Positions 26,729 through 34,573 of a DNA stretch of 64,000 bases are shown one piece after another. Source of the stretch: Lachnospira sp. UBA4346 (GTDB lineage: Bacteria; Bacillota; Clostridia; Lachnospirales; Lachnospiraceae); contig DGTC01000053.1 in NCBI GenBank assembly GCA_002394205.1, positions 1 through 64,000 of the forward strand, given 5' to 3'. The position numbers and the translations under genes are program-made. Below the pieces are notes generated by a model. The model made no database searches. It worked only from the letters and a program-made list of their open reading frames with translations, and was not told where the DNA came from. Positions within the stretch are counted from its first letter, which is position 1, and each line of letters starts with the position of its first letter.

Positions 26729-26945
26729 TAATATTCACCTCGATTCCTTCCGCGTCCTTACGATTCACAGCAATCAATGTATCTTTGGCAAACAAAAGGA
26801 TTGGCATTTTATCCTGTTTCCGGATAACACGAATCTTTGTTCCCGCAGCTAACCCCATAGATTTTGCACGTCTTGAAAAATGTGCATCATTTCCTATATC
26901 TACTAGTGTATAGATTTGATTTTCCGTTGTTTCTAATAGTTTCAT
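26721..26945 (-). CDS. feoA: Ferrous iron transport protein FeoA
   Basis: Seventy-four-residue SH3-like protein that supports FeoB. It reads RAKSMGLAAGTKIRVIRKQ, the typical FeoA core in which a Gly-Leu turn precedes the strand pair. The start has GGAGAAAG upstream. It is translationally coupled to feoB by an 8-bp overlap and shares its divergent promoter region with an AraC gene. Confidence 0.93.
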   Translation of the reverse strand: MKLLETTENQIYTLVDIGNDAHFSRRAKSMGLAAGTKIRVIRKQDKMPILLFAKDTLIAVNRKDAEGIEVNINV

Positions 26946-27042
26946 TCTTCTTTCTCCTACTCATATTTTTTTAAGTAGTATATTTCTTCTATCTGCATGA
27001 ATCTATGTACTTATAACATTTTTGTTCCAAATGTCATTTATT

Positions 27043-27073
27043 GTTAGAAAAAACTAACCAATTGTGATATAAT
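27043..27073. promoter_or_regulatory. Palindrome and extended -10 between feoA and araC
   Basis: GTTAG-N6-CTAAC (27043-27058) resembles DtxR/MntR-type half-sites. It lies upstream of TGATATAAT (27066-27073), an extended -10 on the plus strand. Transcription would start about 7 bp further on, essentially at the AraC start codon at 27081. Confidence 0.55.
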
Positions 27074-27080
27074 AATTTTT

Positions 27081-28001
27081 ATGAAAGATTATATTATTAA
27101 AAAGAACGGAATAATTACAGAAATAGCCTTAGAAAAAGATTGCAAAATTACAATATATGAAATTTATCCTGGCATTTTATTTGCCTTCAACGATGTATAT
27201 ACGCACAATTTGCCCATATTGACACAGCAAATGGAGTCTCCTGTTTTTACAATCAATTTTGCAACGCACGGAATTTGTGGTCTTTATTCAACCGGTGGCA
27301 AATATATTTATCTTCGCGCAGGAGAACTCATGATTAGCAACGAACAAGCTGCTCATGCCTTTGAATATCCAGCTGGACAATATAATGGCATAGAAATATA
27401 TATTATGAAAGAAGCATTTACGCATACAGAAAACTTAGAATTCTTTCAGATTTATCTAGACCAAATACAATACGCTTATCTAGAAGCTCCTTATCAGACA
27501 ATTATTGCAGAAGATATCAGCCTAATTAAAAATTCTCTGACCGACATTACAATGCTTAGAAATAAACAAATTTTAGATATTAATCTTCTTCGCTTACACA
27601 CTTTTTATATTCTTAGAATACTCACAACAGGAATTATTGCAAGTCATTCCGGATATGAAGGAGCACTTCTGAAAAGTCAAGTGGATATTGCAAAGAAAGC
27701 TGAAATGCGACTTACTTCAGATTTATCTAAGCGAACTACTATTGCAACAATTGCATGTGATTTAGGAATTAGTGCTACTAGTCTAAAAAACTATTTCAAA
27801 GCGGTATTTGGACAAAATATCTCCGAATATTTAAAAGAACAGCGAATACAAAAAGCAAAACAGCAGTTACGTGAATCAACGGATTCTATATTAGATATTG
27901 CCAATCAGGTCGGATTTGAAAGTCAATCCAAATTTACGCAAATGTTTCATGAAACTTGTGGCATCACTCCCACAGAATACCGTAGACAATCTGACCGCTA
28001 A
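27081..28001 (+). CDS. AraC-family transcriptional regulator, probably leaderless
   Basis: AraC/XylS regulator of 306 residues with the C-terminal double helix-turn-helix (IACDLGISATSLKNYFKAVFG, then ILDIANQVGFESQSKFTQMFHE). Its N-terminal domain parallels the AraC at 18559. No Shine-Dalgarno sequence lies before the ATG, and a TATAAT ends only 7 bp upstream, so the mRNA probably begins at the start codon. It is divergent from feoAB. A role in iron or siderophore regulation is inferred from context. Confidence 0.87.
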   Translation: MKDYIIKKNGIITEIALEKDCKITIYEIYPGILFAFNDVYTHNLPILTQQMESPVFTINFATHGICGLYSTGGKYIYLRAGELMISNEQAAHAFEYPAGQYNGIEIYIMKEAFTHTENLEFFQIYLDQIQYAYLEAPYQTIIAEDISLIKNSLTDITMLRNKQILDINLLRLHTFYILRILTTGIIASHSGYEGALLKSQVDIAKKAEMRLTSDLSKRTTIATIACDLGISATSLKNYFKAVFGQNISEYLKEQRIQKAKQQLRESTDSILDIANQVGFESQSKFTQMFHETCGITPTEYRRQSDR

Positions 28002-28272
28002 AGGCTTTCGCTTCTGACAAACTACGTCACAACTGCAACTCTTAACCGCATATGCTTCCTCCTAGAGAAGATACCACTTGCCATGGCAATGCCAAAGCAT
28101 ACTTTAATACATATGACAAAAGGTAAAAACAGTGCTAAATATTAATTTATATAGTGGTATTTTCTCATCTACACATTCAATTCCCGGAATAATGAAAAAT
28201 GCAATTCTGTAATCAAATTACAAAACTGCATCTTCTCTGTACTGCTTTCCACTATCCACGAAAGAATCAGAT

Positions 28273-28480
28273 TCATATGCAAACCATCCAAACATGACAA
28301 TCCTGAGTACTATACCCATCCACCTTTATCAATGCATCCATTTCATCAATCTTAGTATTTAATTGATTTAAGAATTCGTTATACTTATTTTTAACATCAA
28401 GATAATTCTGATAAAAACTTTCAAATTCATCAACTGGATAGGTTTGAAATCCAATAAGCCTCCGAGCTACTGGATGAACG
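28273..28480 (-). pseudogene. Protein-like remnant, family unknown
   Basis: Sixty-nine codons are open on the minus strand without a start codon. They read RRLIGFQTYPVDEFESFYQ, then NEFLNQLNTKIDEMDALIKV, a helical, coiled-coil-like pattern. It is probably the C-terminus of a lost gene. It lies in the 760-bp gap 28002-28764, which also contains the fragment at 28491-28655. I see nothing else supportable there. Confidence 0.35.
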
Positions 28481-28490
28481 TATCAAGTGC

Positions 28491-28655
28491 AGACCTCCTA
28501 TCCGAGATAAAGTCAAAAGCACCTTGAAAACACTCTTTCACACTCCACCTAATGATGATCTCCTCTACGATGCCGAAAAGAACGTCGCTAAAATGCTCTA
28601 TGAAGATTCTCACCAGTTCAGAGAACGTTCCATCGAGCTTCGTATGACTTGGTAG
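28491..28655 (+). pseudogene. Fragment duplicated from the 45.4-kb small ORF
   Basis: From 28491 to 28646 the DNA nearly repeats 45405-45560. It encodes RPPIRDKVKSTLKTLFHT, then LYDAEKNVAKML and SHQFRERSIELRM. The similarity stops abruptly at the Met, and here a stop follows two codons later. The 45.4-kb copy continues with an Arg/Gln-rich tail. Neither copy has a proper start, so both look like pieces of one dispersed element. Confidence 0.7.
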
Positions 28656-28764
28656 CTATATTTCTATTCGTACACTATTAAAATTCATAGCTGATACGTA
28701 CAATAAGTGCGAACTGCTAAGAATAATGGAATTGGGATTTATCCTAGATTTCATTACTTGTTGC

Positions 28765-29676
28765 TTACTTCCGAAAACTCCTAGCCTTCCCTTCCTGAAC
28801 AGTATCCCCTTCTCCAATATATCCTAGCATAATCGGAGAATCCGGATCATGAAGTTTATAATTCTCAAAGGCTTTCTGTGGAGTCTTATTAGCATAACAA
28901 TATTTACAGCCATTCATACAAGTATCGTATGCACCGATGTCTCTGCTCTCAATACAATGACAGCCTTTTCTGGAGCCTTTATGCTTCACGTTTTTAAATT
29001 CAACCCCATTTGCTCTGCCCAAAACATCCAGTGTCATACAGCCCGATGTATGAATCCCATATGCCGAGTAATCACCATTTGTTCCACAGGTCTGAACATA
29101 TACGCCATACTTCTTAGCAATCTTACCGATTCCCTCTGCAATCTGAATCCTGTCCTCATTGCTAAATGGTATAATTTCAGGCATATTCGTTTCTAGTTTC
29201 TTATACATCTCCACATAGCTGAAAATACAGCGGTCTATATAAGGAGACAGTTTTTCCGCCATATATGCAAAGGTTTTCAGATGCTTCTCCAGCGTATATT
29301 CTTCTGTAAAAAGAATCGGATCATATCTCCAGGCAATCTTATTTTTACCAACAATTTTAGACAATCGAATCAAAGTATCCATACTTTCATCAATAGATGG
29401 CACGCCCGGCTCAATTTCCTTACCATAAGCTGTAATTGTATAGTGATAGTAGGTATTATAACGATCTTCGATCCATTCCAAATATGGGAATAATGGCTTA
29501 TAATTCTTAGAGCAGAACACAATACAATCTACATTTTCCGATGTCAGATTCATTTTTGTCACTTTATTTTTAAACAGAGGATTTCTCGAATACGCATACC
29601 CTTCCTCTAATCGTTTCATTAACCAAGGCGTGTAATATTGCACCATATCGGTACGCCCACATGGACTAAGTATCAT
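28765..29676 (-). CDS. DUF1848 protein with C-terminal Cys cluster
   Basis: Family of unknown function often found with radical SAM proteins, 303 residues. The N-terminus ILSPCGRTDMVQYYTPW is the standard DUF1848 opening, and the body looks like a TIM-barrel. Near the C-terminus GCHCIESRDIGAYDTCMNGC and KYCYAN give a Cys-rich site likely to hold an Fe-S cluster. AGGAG precedes the ATG. It is the last gene of the radical SAM operon. Its leader has a hairpin (29706-29736) resembling the one before the SPASM enzyme gene. Confidence 0.88.
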   Translation of the reverse strand: MILSPCGRTDMVQYYTPWLMKRLEEGYAYSRNPLFKNKVTKMNLTSENVDCIVFCSKNYKPLFPYLEWIEDRYNTYYHYTITAYGKEIEPGVPSIDESMDTLIRLSKIVGKNKIAWRYDPILFTEEYTLEKHLKTFAYMAEKLSPYIDRCIFSYVEMYKKLETNMPEIIPFSNEDRIQIAEGIGKIAKKYGVYVQTCGTNGDYSAYGIHTSGCMTLDVLGRANGVEFKNVKHKGSRKGCHCIESRDIGAYDTCMNGCKYCYANKTPQKAFENYKLHDPDSPIMLGYIGEGDTVQEGKARSFRK

Positions 29677-29705
29677 ATGTCAACTCTCCTATTTATTCAT
29701 CGTCT

Positions 29706-29736
29706 GGCAATTTTGCGCCGTCAAGCACAAATTGCC
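29706..29736 (-). other. Leader hairpin before the DUF1848 gene
   Basis: GGCAATTT/AAATTGCC stem in the 69-bp gap between two radical SAM operon genes. It shares flanks (TCTGGCAA and CAAATTGCCGT on the plus strand) with the hairpin at 31783-31806. Each sits about 30 bases before a ribosome binding site. It could process, protect or attenuate the mRNA. Confidence 0.55.
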
Positions 29737-29745
29737 GTTTAAAAT

Positions 29746-30666
29746 CTAATTTTTCACACTTTCTACATTCTTTTTTGCAGCCTTCTTTGCAGATGGAGTC
29801 AGCTCCTCATGGAAGAAGTAATTTGCAATGATTGGCGGTTCTTCAAATGGTCGCTTGATGGAATCATCATCTCGTACATAGATCAGTCCCTGTTCCTTTG
29901 TGAAATTTTTCATTTCTTCATCAAGCTGTGACCAATACGTTCTATCTTTCTTTGTATAAATAGCCTCATACAGTGGTAATAAATCCGGATGTTTTTCCTT
30001 GATATAATTCATAATCACAGCCTTATAACCGCCTCGAAGATTTAGGTTTTCCAGCCACACTAAATTACACTGATTCTTTGCACGAAGGATAATCTCCTTG
30101 ACATCTGTAATACCCGGAAAAATTGGTGAGATAAAGCAAGTCGTTCTGACACCTGCATCGTGAAATGTCTTCATAGCAGCAAGTCTGCGCTCAATGCTTA
30201 CACCTTTATCCATATCATTTTTAAAGTCCTCATCCAAGGTATTGACAGACCATGACACCCTTGCATTGGGAAATGTCTTAATTAAATCAAGATCTCTCAC
30301 TACCAAATCCGACTTTGTTGCTATGCTGACCGTACAGCCACTTCCCTGCATCTGTTTTAAGAGAGTTCTGGTTCGCTCGTATTTTTCTTCCAATGGCTGA
30401 TATGGATCGGTCACCGAACCAATGAATAATTCTTTTCCTGCATACTTCTGAGGATTCTTGATATCCGGCCAATTCTTTACATCAACGAATGTTCCCCACT
30501 CTTCCTCATGTCCGGTAAATCTTTTCATGAAAGAAGCATAGCAATACTTACAGGCATGCGCACATCCGCCGTAAGGATTGACGGAATAATCTGCAACCGG
30601 CAGATTGGACTTTGTGAGGACGCTCTTTGTCTCGATTTCCTTTATCACTAAATTTGCATTACACAT
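29746..30666 (-). CDS. SPL-type radical SAM protein (mobile-pair protein B-like)
   Basis: Radical SAM enzyme of 306 residues. The [4Fe-4S]/SAM motif is GGCAHACKYCYASF (Cys35, Cys39, Cys42). Further family blocks are ELFIGSVTDPYQPLE, VSIATKSDLVVRDLDL and CFISPIFPGITD. From memory this matches the group called radical SAM mobile pair protein B (spore-photoproduct-lyase-like). Its usual partner, pair protein A, is not in this operon. It lies between the SPASM enzyme and DUF1848 genes. AAAGGAGAAG precedes the ATG. Confidence 0.87.
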   Translation of the reverse strand: MCNANLVIKEIETKSVLTKSNLPVADYSVNPYGGCAHACKYCYASFMKRFTGHEEEWGTFVDVKNWPDIKNPQKYAGKELFIGSVTDPYQPLEEKYERTRTLLKQMQGSGCTVSIATKSDLVVRDLDLIKTFPNARVSWSVNTLDEDFKNDMDKGVSIERRLAAMKTFHDAGVRTTCFISPIFPGITDVKEIILRAKNQCNLVWLENLNLRGGYKAVIMNYIKEKHPDLLPLYEAIYTKKDRTYWSQLDEEMKNFTKEQGLIYVRDDDSIKRPFEEPPIIANYFFHEELTPSAKKAAKKNVESVKN

Positions 30667-30696
30667 CTAACCACTTCTCCTTTGATTTGTATCCTT

Positions 30697-31758
30697 CTAT
30701 TCCACCTGCATCCAGCACTGTGGGTCTGGTGCATAAAAATTTCCATAAGTTCCATAGGCAACAGAAGGACAGCCTCTGCACCATGCCAACAGCTTACACC
30801 TCGCGCATTTTTCAAATTTCTCATACTGTCTGTAATCATCCATTTTTGTCAGCCATATATCTGATATCTTATCCGTAAATACACTTCCAACCGGACTGAT
30901 ACATCTTCTGCAAGCGTATAGTTCCCCAGTCGAAAGAATGGTCATATGACAATTTCCGCAGTTACATCCTCCATAAATCATTCCCGGCTTTGCGTTTTCT
31001 GGAATCTGAAATTCTCCCTGTTCATATGCAAGCAATGTCCAAAGATGATCTTTTCGATTAAATTTTGTATGACACCCCTGTGCCTCATATTCTTTATATT
31101 GTTTATCGGTCTCCTGCAAAAACTTATGATATCTCTCTGCACTCAAACCTAATTCATCATTGTAATTATCTCCAGCATCATCCACTTTATCATCCGGTGT
31201 CGGACAATATCTTGAAAATGCAAAGACATCCGCTCCATACTTTACAACCGTATCTATGACATCATGCATCTTATCTATATTTTTATCAGAAACTGTACTC
31301 ATAATTACAGCACAGATTCCTGTCTTTTTCAAGGTTTCTAGTGTTTCTAATGTTTTCTTGAATGATCCCGGTTTACGGAACCAGTCATGTGTCTGTTCCA
31401 TTCCATCAATGGACATCTGGTATTTATCACAACCAAGAGATTTAAGCCTACCAGCGACTTCATCAGTCAAATGAAATGGATTCCCCATAATCGTAAATTT
31501 AATATTTCTGTTATGAAACTCTTCTAACAGTCTCCAAAACTCCGGATGCAGGATTGGATCTCCACCTGTTAGGTAAAAGTAAGGGATTCGTCCAAACTTC
31601 TGGCAAAATTCCTCACAGTTAGATAACACTTTCATCATCTGCTCCCAGTTCATAGAATGTAAACAGACATTTTCCGGATTATTAAAGATATAACAGTGTT
31701 TGCAGCGTTGGTCACACTCGTCGGTAATGTGCCACTGAAATGCGAAATATTTAGCCAT
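30697..31758 (-). CDS. Radical SAM/SPASM peptide maturase, ACGX-type
   Basis: Probable peptide-modifying radical SAM enzyme, 353 residues. The radical SAM cluster is DECDQRCKHCYIF (Cys15, Cys19, Cys22), followed by the GGDP motif in YLTGGDPILHPEF. The C-terminal SPASM region has many Cys (GGCNCGNCHMTIL, YACRRCIS, CARCKLLAWCRGCPS, PQCW) for two extra Fe-S clusters. An adjacent protein with four ACGSACG repeats is the natural substrate, which matches the system I recall as radical SAM/SPASM, ACGX system. The ATG at 31758 has GGAGG 4 bp upstream. Confidence 0.88.
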   Translation of the reverse strand: MAKYFAFQWHITDECDQRCKHCYIFNNPENVCLHSMNWEQMMKVLSNCEEFCQKFGRIPYFYLTGGDPILHPEFWRLLEEFHNRNIKFTIMGNPFHLTDEVAGRLKSLGCDKYQMSIDGMEQTHDWFRKPGSFKKTLETLETLKKTGICAVIMSTVSDKNIDKMHDVIDTVVKYGADVFAFSRYCPTPDDKVDDAGDNYNDELGLSAERYHKFLQETDKQYKEYEAQGCHTKFNRKDHLWTLLAYEQGEFQIPENAKPGMIYGGCNCGNCHMTILSTGELYACRRCISPVGSVFTDKISDIWLTKMDDYRQYEKFEKCARCKLLAWCRGCPSVAYGTYGNFYAPDPQCWMQVE

Positions 31759-31782
31759 AGTTCCTCCATTCTGCCAATATCT

Positions 31783-31806
31783 GGCAACTTTGCGAAGCAA
31801 ATTGCC
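31783..31806 (-). other. Leader hairpin before the SPASM enzyme gene
   Basis: GGCAACTTTGC pairs with GCAAATTGCC (one bulge) around a GAA loop. It lies about 15 bp before the GGAGG of the maturase gene, in the 211-bp gap after the ACGX-tail gene. Sequence and placement parallel 29706-29736. A second small hairpin (GCTGG/CCAGC type) lies near 31842-31862. Confidence 0.55.
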
Positions 31807-31969
31807 GTGTAAAAAATTTATTTTTCACACTTTCCTCCATGTAATAGAGCTGGACATCCTATGCCCAGCCCCTTAATTAACGCTCAATTTGTATCAAACT
31901 TTGTGAGACTTATCACCGGATTTAAATCCGTTTTACTGACATTTACTACCTCGAATCTGTGCGCTCCAC

Positions 31970-32376
31970 TTAGTTTGCTGCGCCACAGGCACTTCCGCAA
32001 GCAGAAGGTGTCTCTTCCTTTTTCTCTTCTTCCGGTGCGGCTGCTCCGCAAGCTGAACCACACGCGGATGGTGTCTCCTCTGGTTCTGCAGCTCCGCAGG
32101 CGCTGCCACATGCTGATGATGTTTCTTCTGGCTCCGATGCGCCACACGCACTTCCACATGCTGAGGAAGCATCTTCTTTCTTTGCAGAATCTTCTGCCCA
32201 GTCAGCTAACTTATTTAAAGAAGAAATCTTCTTTCCTTCTACAAAGCTCTGTCCCACCTTCTCGCCAACTGCATAATATCCTGCCTGGAAGTTATCCCAT
32301 ACAATCGCATGTAGTTTAGACACGTCAAGTTTACCGTTATCACCAAGTTTGTCCTCATCTACAAGTACATTCTTGA
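31970..32376 (-). CDS. ACGSACG-repeat tail, -1 frame continuation of the flavin reductase
   Basis: In this frame residues read IKNVLVDEDKLGDNGKLDVS, the normal end of a flavin reductase domain, then YYAVGEKVGQSF. A roughly 65-residue tail with four ACGSACG units (8 Cys) separated by EPEET-like acidic linkers follows. The frame has no credible independent start: the GTG at 32323 lacks a ribosome binding site and lies inside the reductase domain. Re-reading one A at GGA-AAA (32377-32380) joins both halves into a 272-residue protein. The Cys repeats are the likely modification target of the SPASM enzyme. Confidence 0.8.
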
Positions 32377-32787
32377 TTTTCCAAGAATACGAGCCTCTTC
32401 CGGTGCATCGCTATCTCCTGCAAGTTCACACTCAATCGTAAGTGGATATTCTTCGATAACTGGTGCATCTACATATTCGCTCTTTACAGCATGGAATCCG
32501 GACTTTTCAAACTTCTGAGGATCCTTTGCACCTGATACGATTCCAAAGTAATCGGACTCTACCATTGTCTCAACAGTTCCAATAGAAAGTGTAAACGCCT
32601 TACGCTTTCTGATGTTCTCAGTTGTGCGATGATTATCCAAAATATACATCTCTACCAGGTCACTTGCTGCCATTCCAGCCCATGCGACTGTCATAACGTC
32701 TACGCTTCCATCCTCATTATAAGTTCCAATCAAAAGAACCGGTGATGGGAAAATTGCTGGTTTTACTCCTAAACTAATCTTTGCCAT
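32359..32787 (-). CDS. Flavin reductase-like domain protein, frame-interrupted
   Basis: FMN-binding split-barrel of the flavin reductase type. It has PAIFPSPVLLIGTYNEDGSV, VAWAGMAASD and a NIRKRKAFTLSI strand. In frame zero the domain breaks off after ARILGKSRMYL, and a TAG comes four codons past the A-run GGAAAATC. The missing part follows in the -1 frame (31970-32376). The ATG at 32787 has GGAGG 8 bp upstream. Possible explanations are programmed -1 frameshifting, a natural one-base deletion or a sequence error; the downstream part shows no decay. Confidence 0.85.
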   Translation of the reverse strand: MAKISLGVKPAIFPSPVLLIGTYNEDGSVDVMTVAWAGMAASDLVEMYILDNHRTTENIRKRKAFTLSIGTVETMVESDYFGIVSGAKDPQKFEKSGFHAVKSEYVDAPVIEEYPLTIECELAGDSDAPEEARILGKSRMYL

Positions 32788-32823
32788 AATAAATACCTCC
32801 AACTTTTCTTTTTTATTGTTTTC

Positions 32824-33282
32824 TTAGACAATTTCTTTTGCCTGTCCAAAATCCATCTCCATAGGACGGATGAACGACCACGTTGAATGAATGACTCTCC
32901 ACTGACCATCCGCTTCCTTCTGATACAACTCAATACAGTTATATTTCATATTAATCATGTTCGTATCTGCATAAAGTTCATAGGTCAGCAGTGCCATATC
33001 CTGTCCGAACTGCACTCTAGGTCTTACAAAGTCATAAGAATCTGCATGTAACTGTCCTTCGATTGTATCTAAGAACTCGCATACATCCTTATGTGTATCT
33101 AATCTGTGAGGCTGTGCTCCATCTACATAAGTAAAGCTCTTTTCCGACCAAAGATTTCGATACCCTTCTGTCTTTCCTGCAAACCAAAGATCAAGCGCAT
33201 GTTTCTCAAGTCCGATAATGTGTTCTGCGAGCGCCTTCTGCTCTTGTGTATAGTTCTTTTCATAATCAGTATTTGTATTCAT
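32824..33282 (-). CDS. SnoaL/NTF2-like protein, first gene of the radical SAM operon
   Basis: Small cone-shaped alpha+beta barrel protein, 152 residues, of the SnoaL/NTF2-like or ketosteroid-isomerase-like class. It has EKHALDLWFAGKTEGYRNLW (helix), FTYVDG and the final strands WRVIHSTWSFIRP. Such proteins act as small-molecule enzymes or binding partners. The function within the radical SAM operon is unknown. The ATG at 33282 has GGAGG upstream. The promoter at 33336-33364 is flanked by MarR-type palindromes. Confidence 0.82.
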   Translation of the reverse strand: MNTNTDYEKNYTQEQKALAEHIIGLEKHALDLWFAGKTEGYRNLWSEKSFTYVDGAQPHRLDTHKDVCEFLDTIEGQLHADSYDFVRPRVQFGQDMALLTYELYADTNMINMKYNCIELYQKEADGQWRVIHSTWSFIRPMEMDFGQAKEIV

Positions 33283-33305
33283 TTTCAAATCCTCCATAAA
33301 GTTAT

Positions 33306-33380
33306 TTTTATATAAAACTTTCTTGCTCACTTCAGATATTACTATATAAAATAATTTAAGTCAAGTATTTTTATATAAAA
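33306..33380 (-). promoter_or_regulatory. Radical SAM operon promoter with MarR-type palindromes
   Basis: Minus strand: TTGACT (33359-33364), 17 bp, TAATAT (33336-33341). The perfect palindrome TTTTATATAAAA lies 4 bp upstream of the -35 (33369-33380) and again downstream (33306-33317). The marR promoter at 37324-37368 has the same palindrome at the same 4-bp distance, so one regulator likely serves both. Confidence 0.8.
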
Positions 33381-33528
33381 CGATATTGACTTTTTTATTT
33401 TCCGGTAGTAGCATTTATTCTATACAACATACCAAACCGAACCAGAACTGATATTAGAAGTACTTGATACCTAATAAATAGTATTTAACAAATGGGGATT
33501 TAAACACGATTAGATGGAGATGAGAAAT

Positions 33529-34290
33529 TTGAATTTAAAAGAACAACTTCTTACTTATGCAAACAAAACTTATAAAACGAATCCGGACTATCCGTTTCAA
33601 AGATATCCTACCTGTGCAGCACTTCGCCACACAGATAATCGGAAAATCTATGGAATGTTTATGAATGTACAACAAAAAAAGTTAGGTCTGAACGATAAAC
33701 CGGACGAATATATAGATATTTTTAATATTAAAGTTGACCCAGAGCTTAAAATGATGCTAATTGGTCAGAAAGGAATTCAGTCTGCCTACCATATGCACGC
33801 CGGAAGCTGGATTACCATTTTATTAGATGGCAGTGTGTCTCTTGATGAGATTCTGCCCCTGCTGGATATGAGTTACGAACTGACTTCCAGCAAAACAAAA
33901 TCAAAGAATGGAAAGCCGCACAATTCCAACTGGATTGTACCTGCAAATCCCAAATATTACGATATTGAGAAAGCGATTGCTGAAGGAAATGGTACGTTTA
34001 TATGGAAACAGAGTAACTCCATCTTCGTTGGAGACATCGTATATCTCTATGTTGCTGCTCCTGTATCTGCCATTCGATATGAATGTAAAGTATTAGAATC
34101 TGATATTCCATATCCATACGCAGATGAAAATGTCAGCATGAAAAAAGTAATGAAGTTGAAGTTATTAAACACCTTTCATCCAGAGGTCTTTTCTATCCAT
34201 GTATTAAAATCTCATGGAGTTACAACGATTCGAGGACCAAGAAGTGTGCCCGCTTCTCTCCTGCATGAAATAAAACAATATATAAAATAA
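33529..34290 (+). CDS. MmcQ/YjbR-like domain fused to a PUA/EVE-like domain
   Basis: Residues 1-120 match the MmcQ/YjbR fold (FQRYPTCAALRHTDNRKIYGMFMNV, then GSWITILLDGSVSLDEILPLLDMSY). Residues about 135-253 resemble an EVE/PUA-like domain (NSNWIVPANPKYYDIEKA, then VGDIVYLYVAAPVSAIRYE). The likely role is binding of modified nucleic acid; this is inference. The TTG at 33529 is the best start: GGAG lies 9 bp upstream and the product begins NLKEQLLTYA as in relatives, while the ATG at 33514 has no ribosome binding site. The last part of this gene was copied, without its 5' part, to 54.8 kb. Confidence 0.8.
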   Translation: MNLKEQLLTYANKTYKTNPDYPFQRYPTCAALRHTDNRKIYGMFMNVQQKKLGLNDKPDEYIDIFNIKVDPELKMMLIGQKGIQSAYHMHAGSWITILLDGSVSLDEILPLLDMSYELTSSKTKSKNGKPHNSNWIVPANPKYYDIEKAIAEGNGTFIWKQSNSIFVGDIVYLYVAAPVSAIRYECKVLESDIPYPYADENVSMKKVMKLKLLNTFHPEVFSIHVLKSHGVTTIRGPRSVPASLLHEIKQYIK

Positions 34291-34573
34291 AGATACTGCA
34301 CGCATTACATCATTTTTTTACTCTTTACTTACAGGTGCGGTCTTTAACCTTCTCAGATTTTTATTTCCCTTGCGAATCATATAAATGCCTATCCAAAATT
34401 CAATACAACATACAACGCCTGCCGTCATAGATACCATACTTCTTCGAAAATCTTCATTTTCTGCGCCACCAAACTGCGAGATCATCGCAGTCTCTAATGC
34501 AAGCATCGTTACCATTGCCGTCGTTAAATTGATTGCTTTTACTGCTGATAGTACAGGACTGTTAAACTTTCGA
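34233..34573. repeat. Source segment of a rearranged duplication at 54.8 kb
   Basis: This segment (end of the MmcQ-EVE gene plus the 3' end of the membrane-protein gene) recurs at 54797-55133 with few changes. In the copy it is directly preceded by the 25-bp sequence found here at 33490-33514, so about 720 bp between them is missing there. The short homology ACGATT(A/C)GA is present at both deletion ends. Confidence 0.85.

Noticed and set aside
26946..27080. Fur box before feoAB
   Set aside because: No match to a 19-bp Fur-type inverted repeat; the only palindrome is GTTAG-N6-CTAAC, closer to DtxR/MntR half-sites.
28203..28232. TGTAA-TCAAA-TTACA as a further Rrf2 operator
   Set aside because: Spacer is 5 rather than 9 bp and no promoter is attached; better read as a small hairpin.
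31970..32165. DNA repeats coding for ACGSACG units considered as a CRISPR-like array
   Set aside because: Repeats are in frame, differ at codon level, have protein-like linkers rather than unique spacers, and lie within a reductase-tail frame.
31861..32319. Long open frames on the opposite strand and in the third frame across the Cys repeats
   Set aside because: They arise from the repetitive GC-rich codons; they have no ribosome binding site and low-complexity Leu/His/Arg-rich content.
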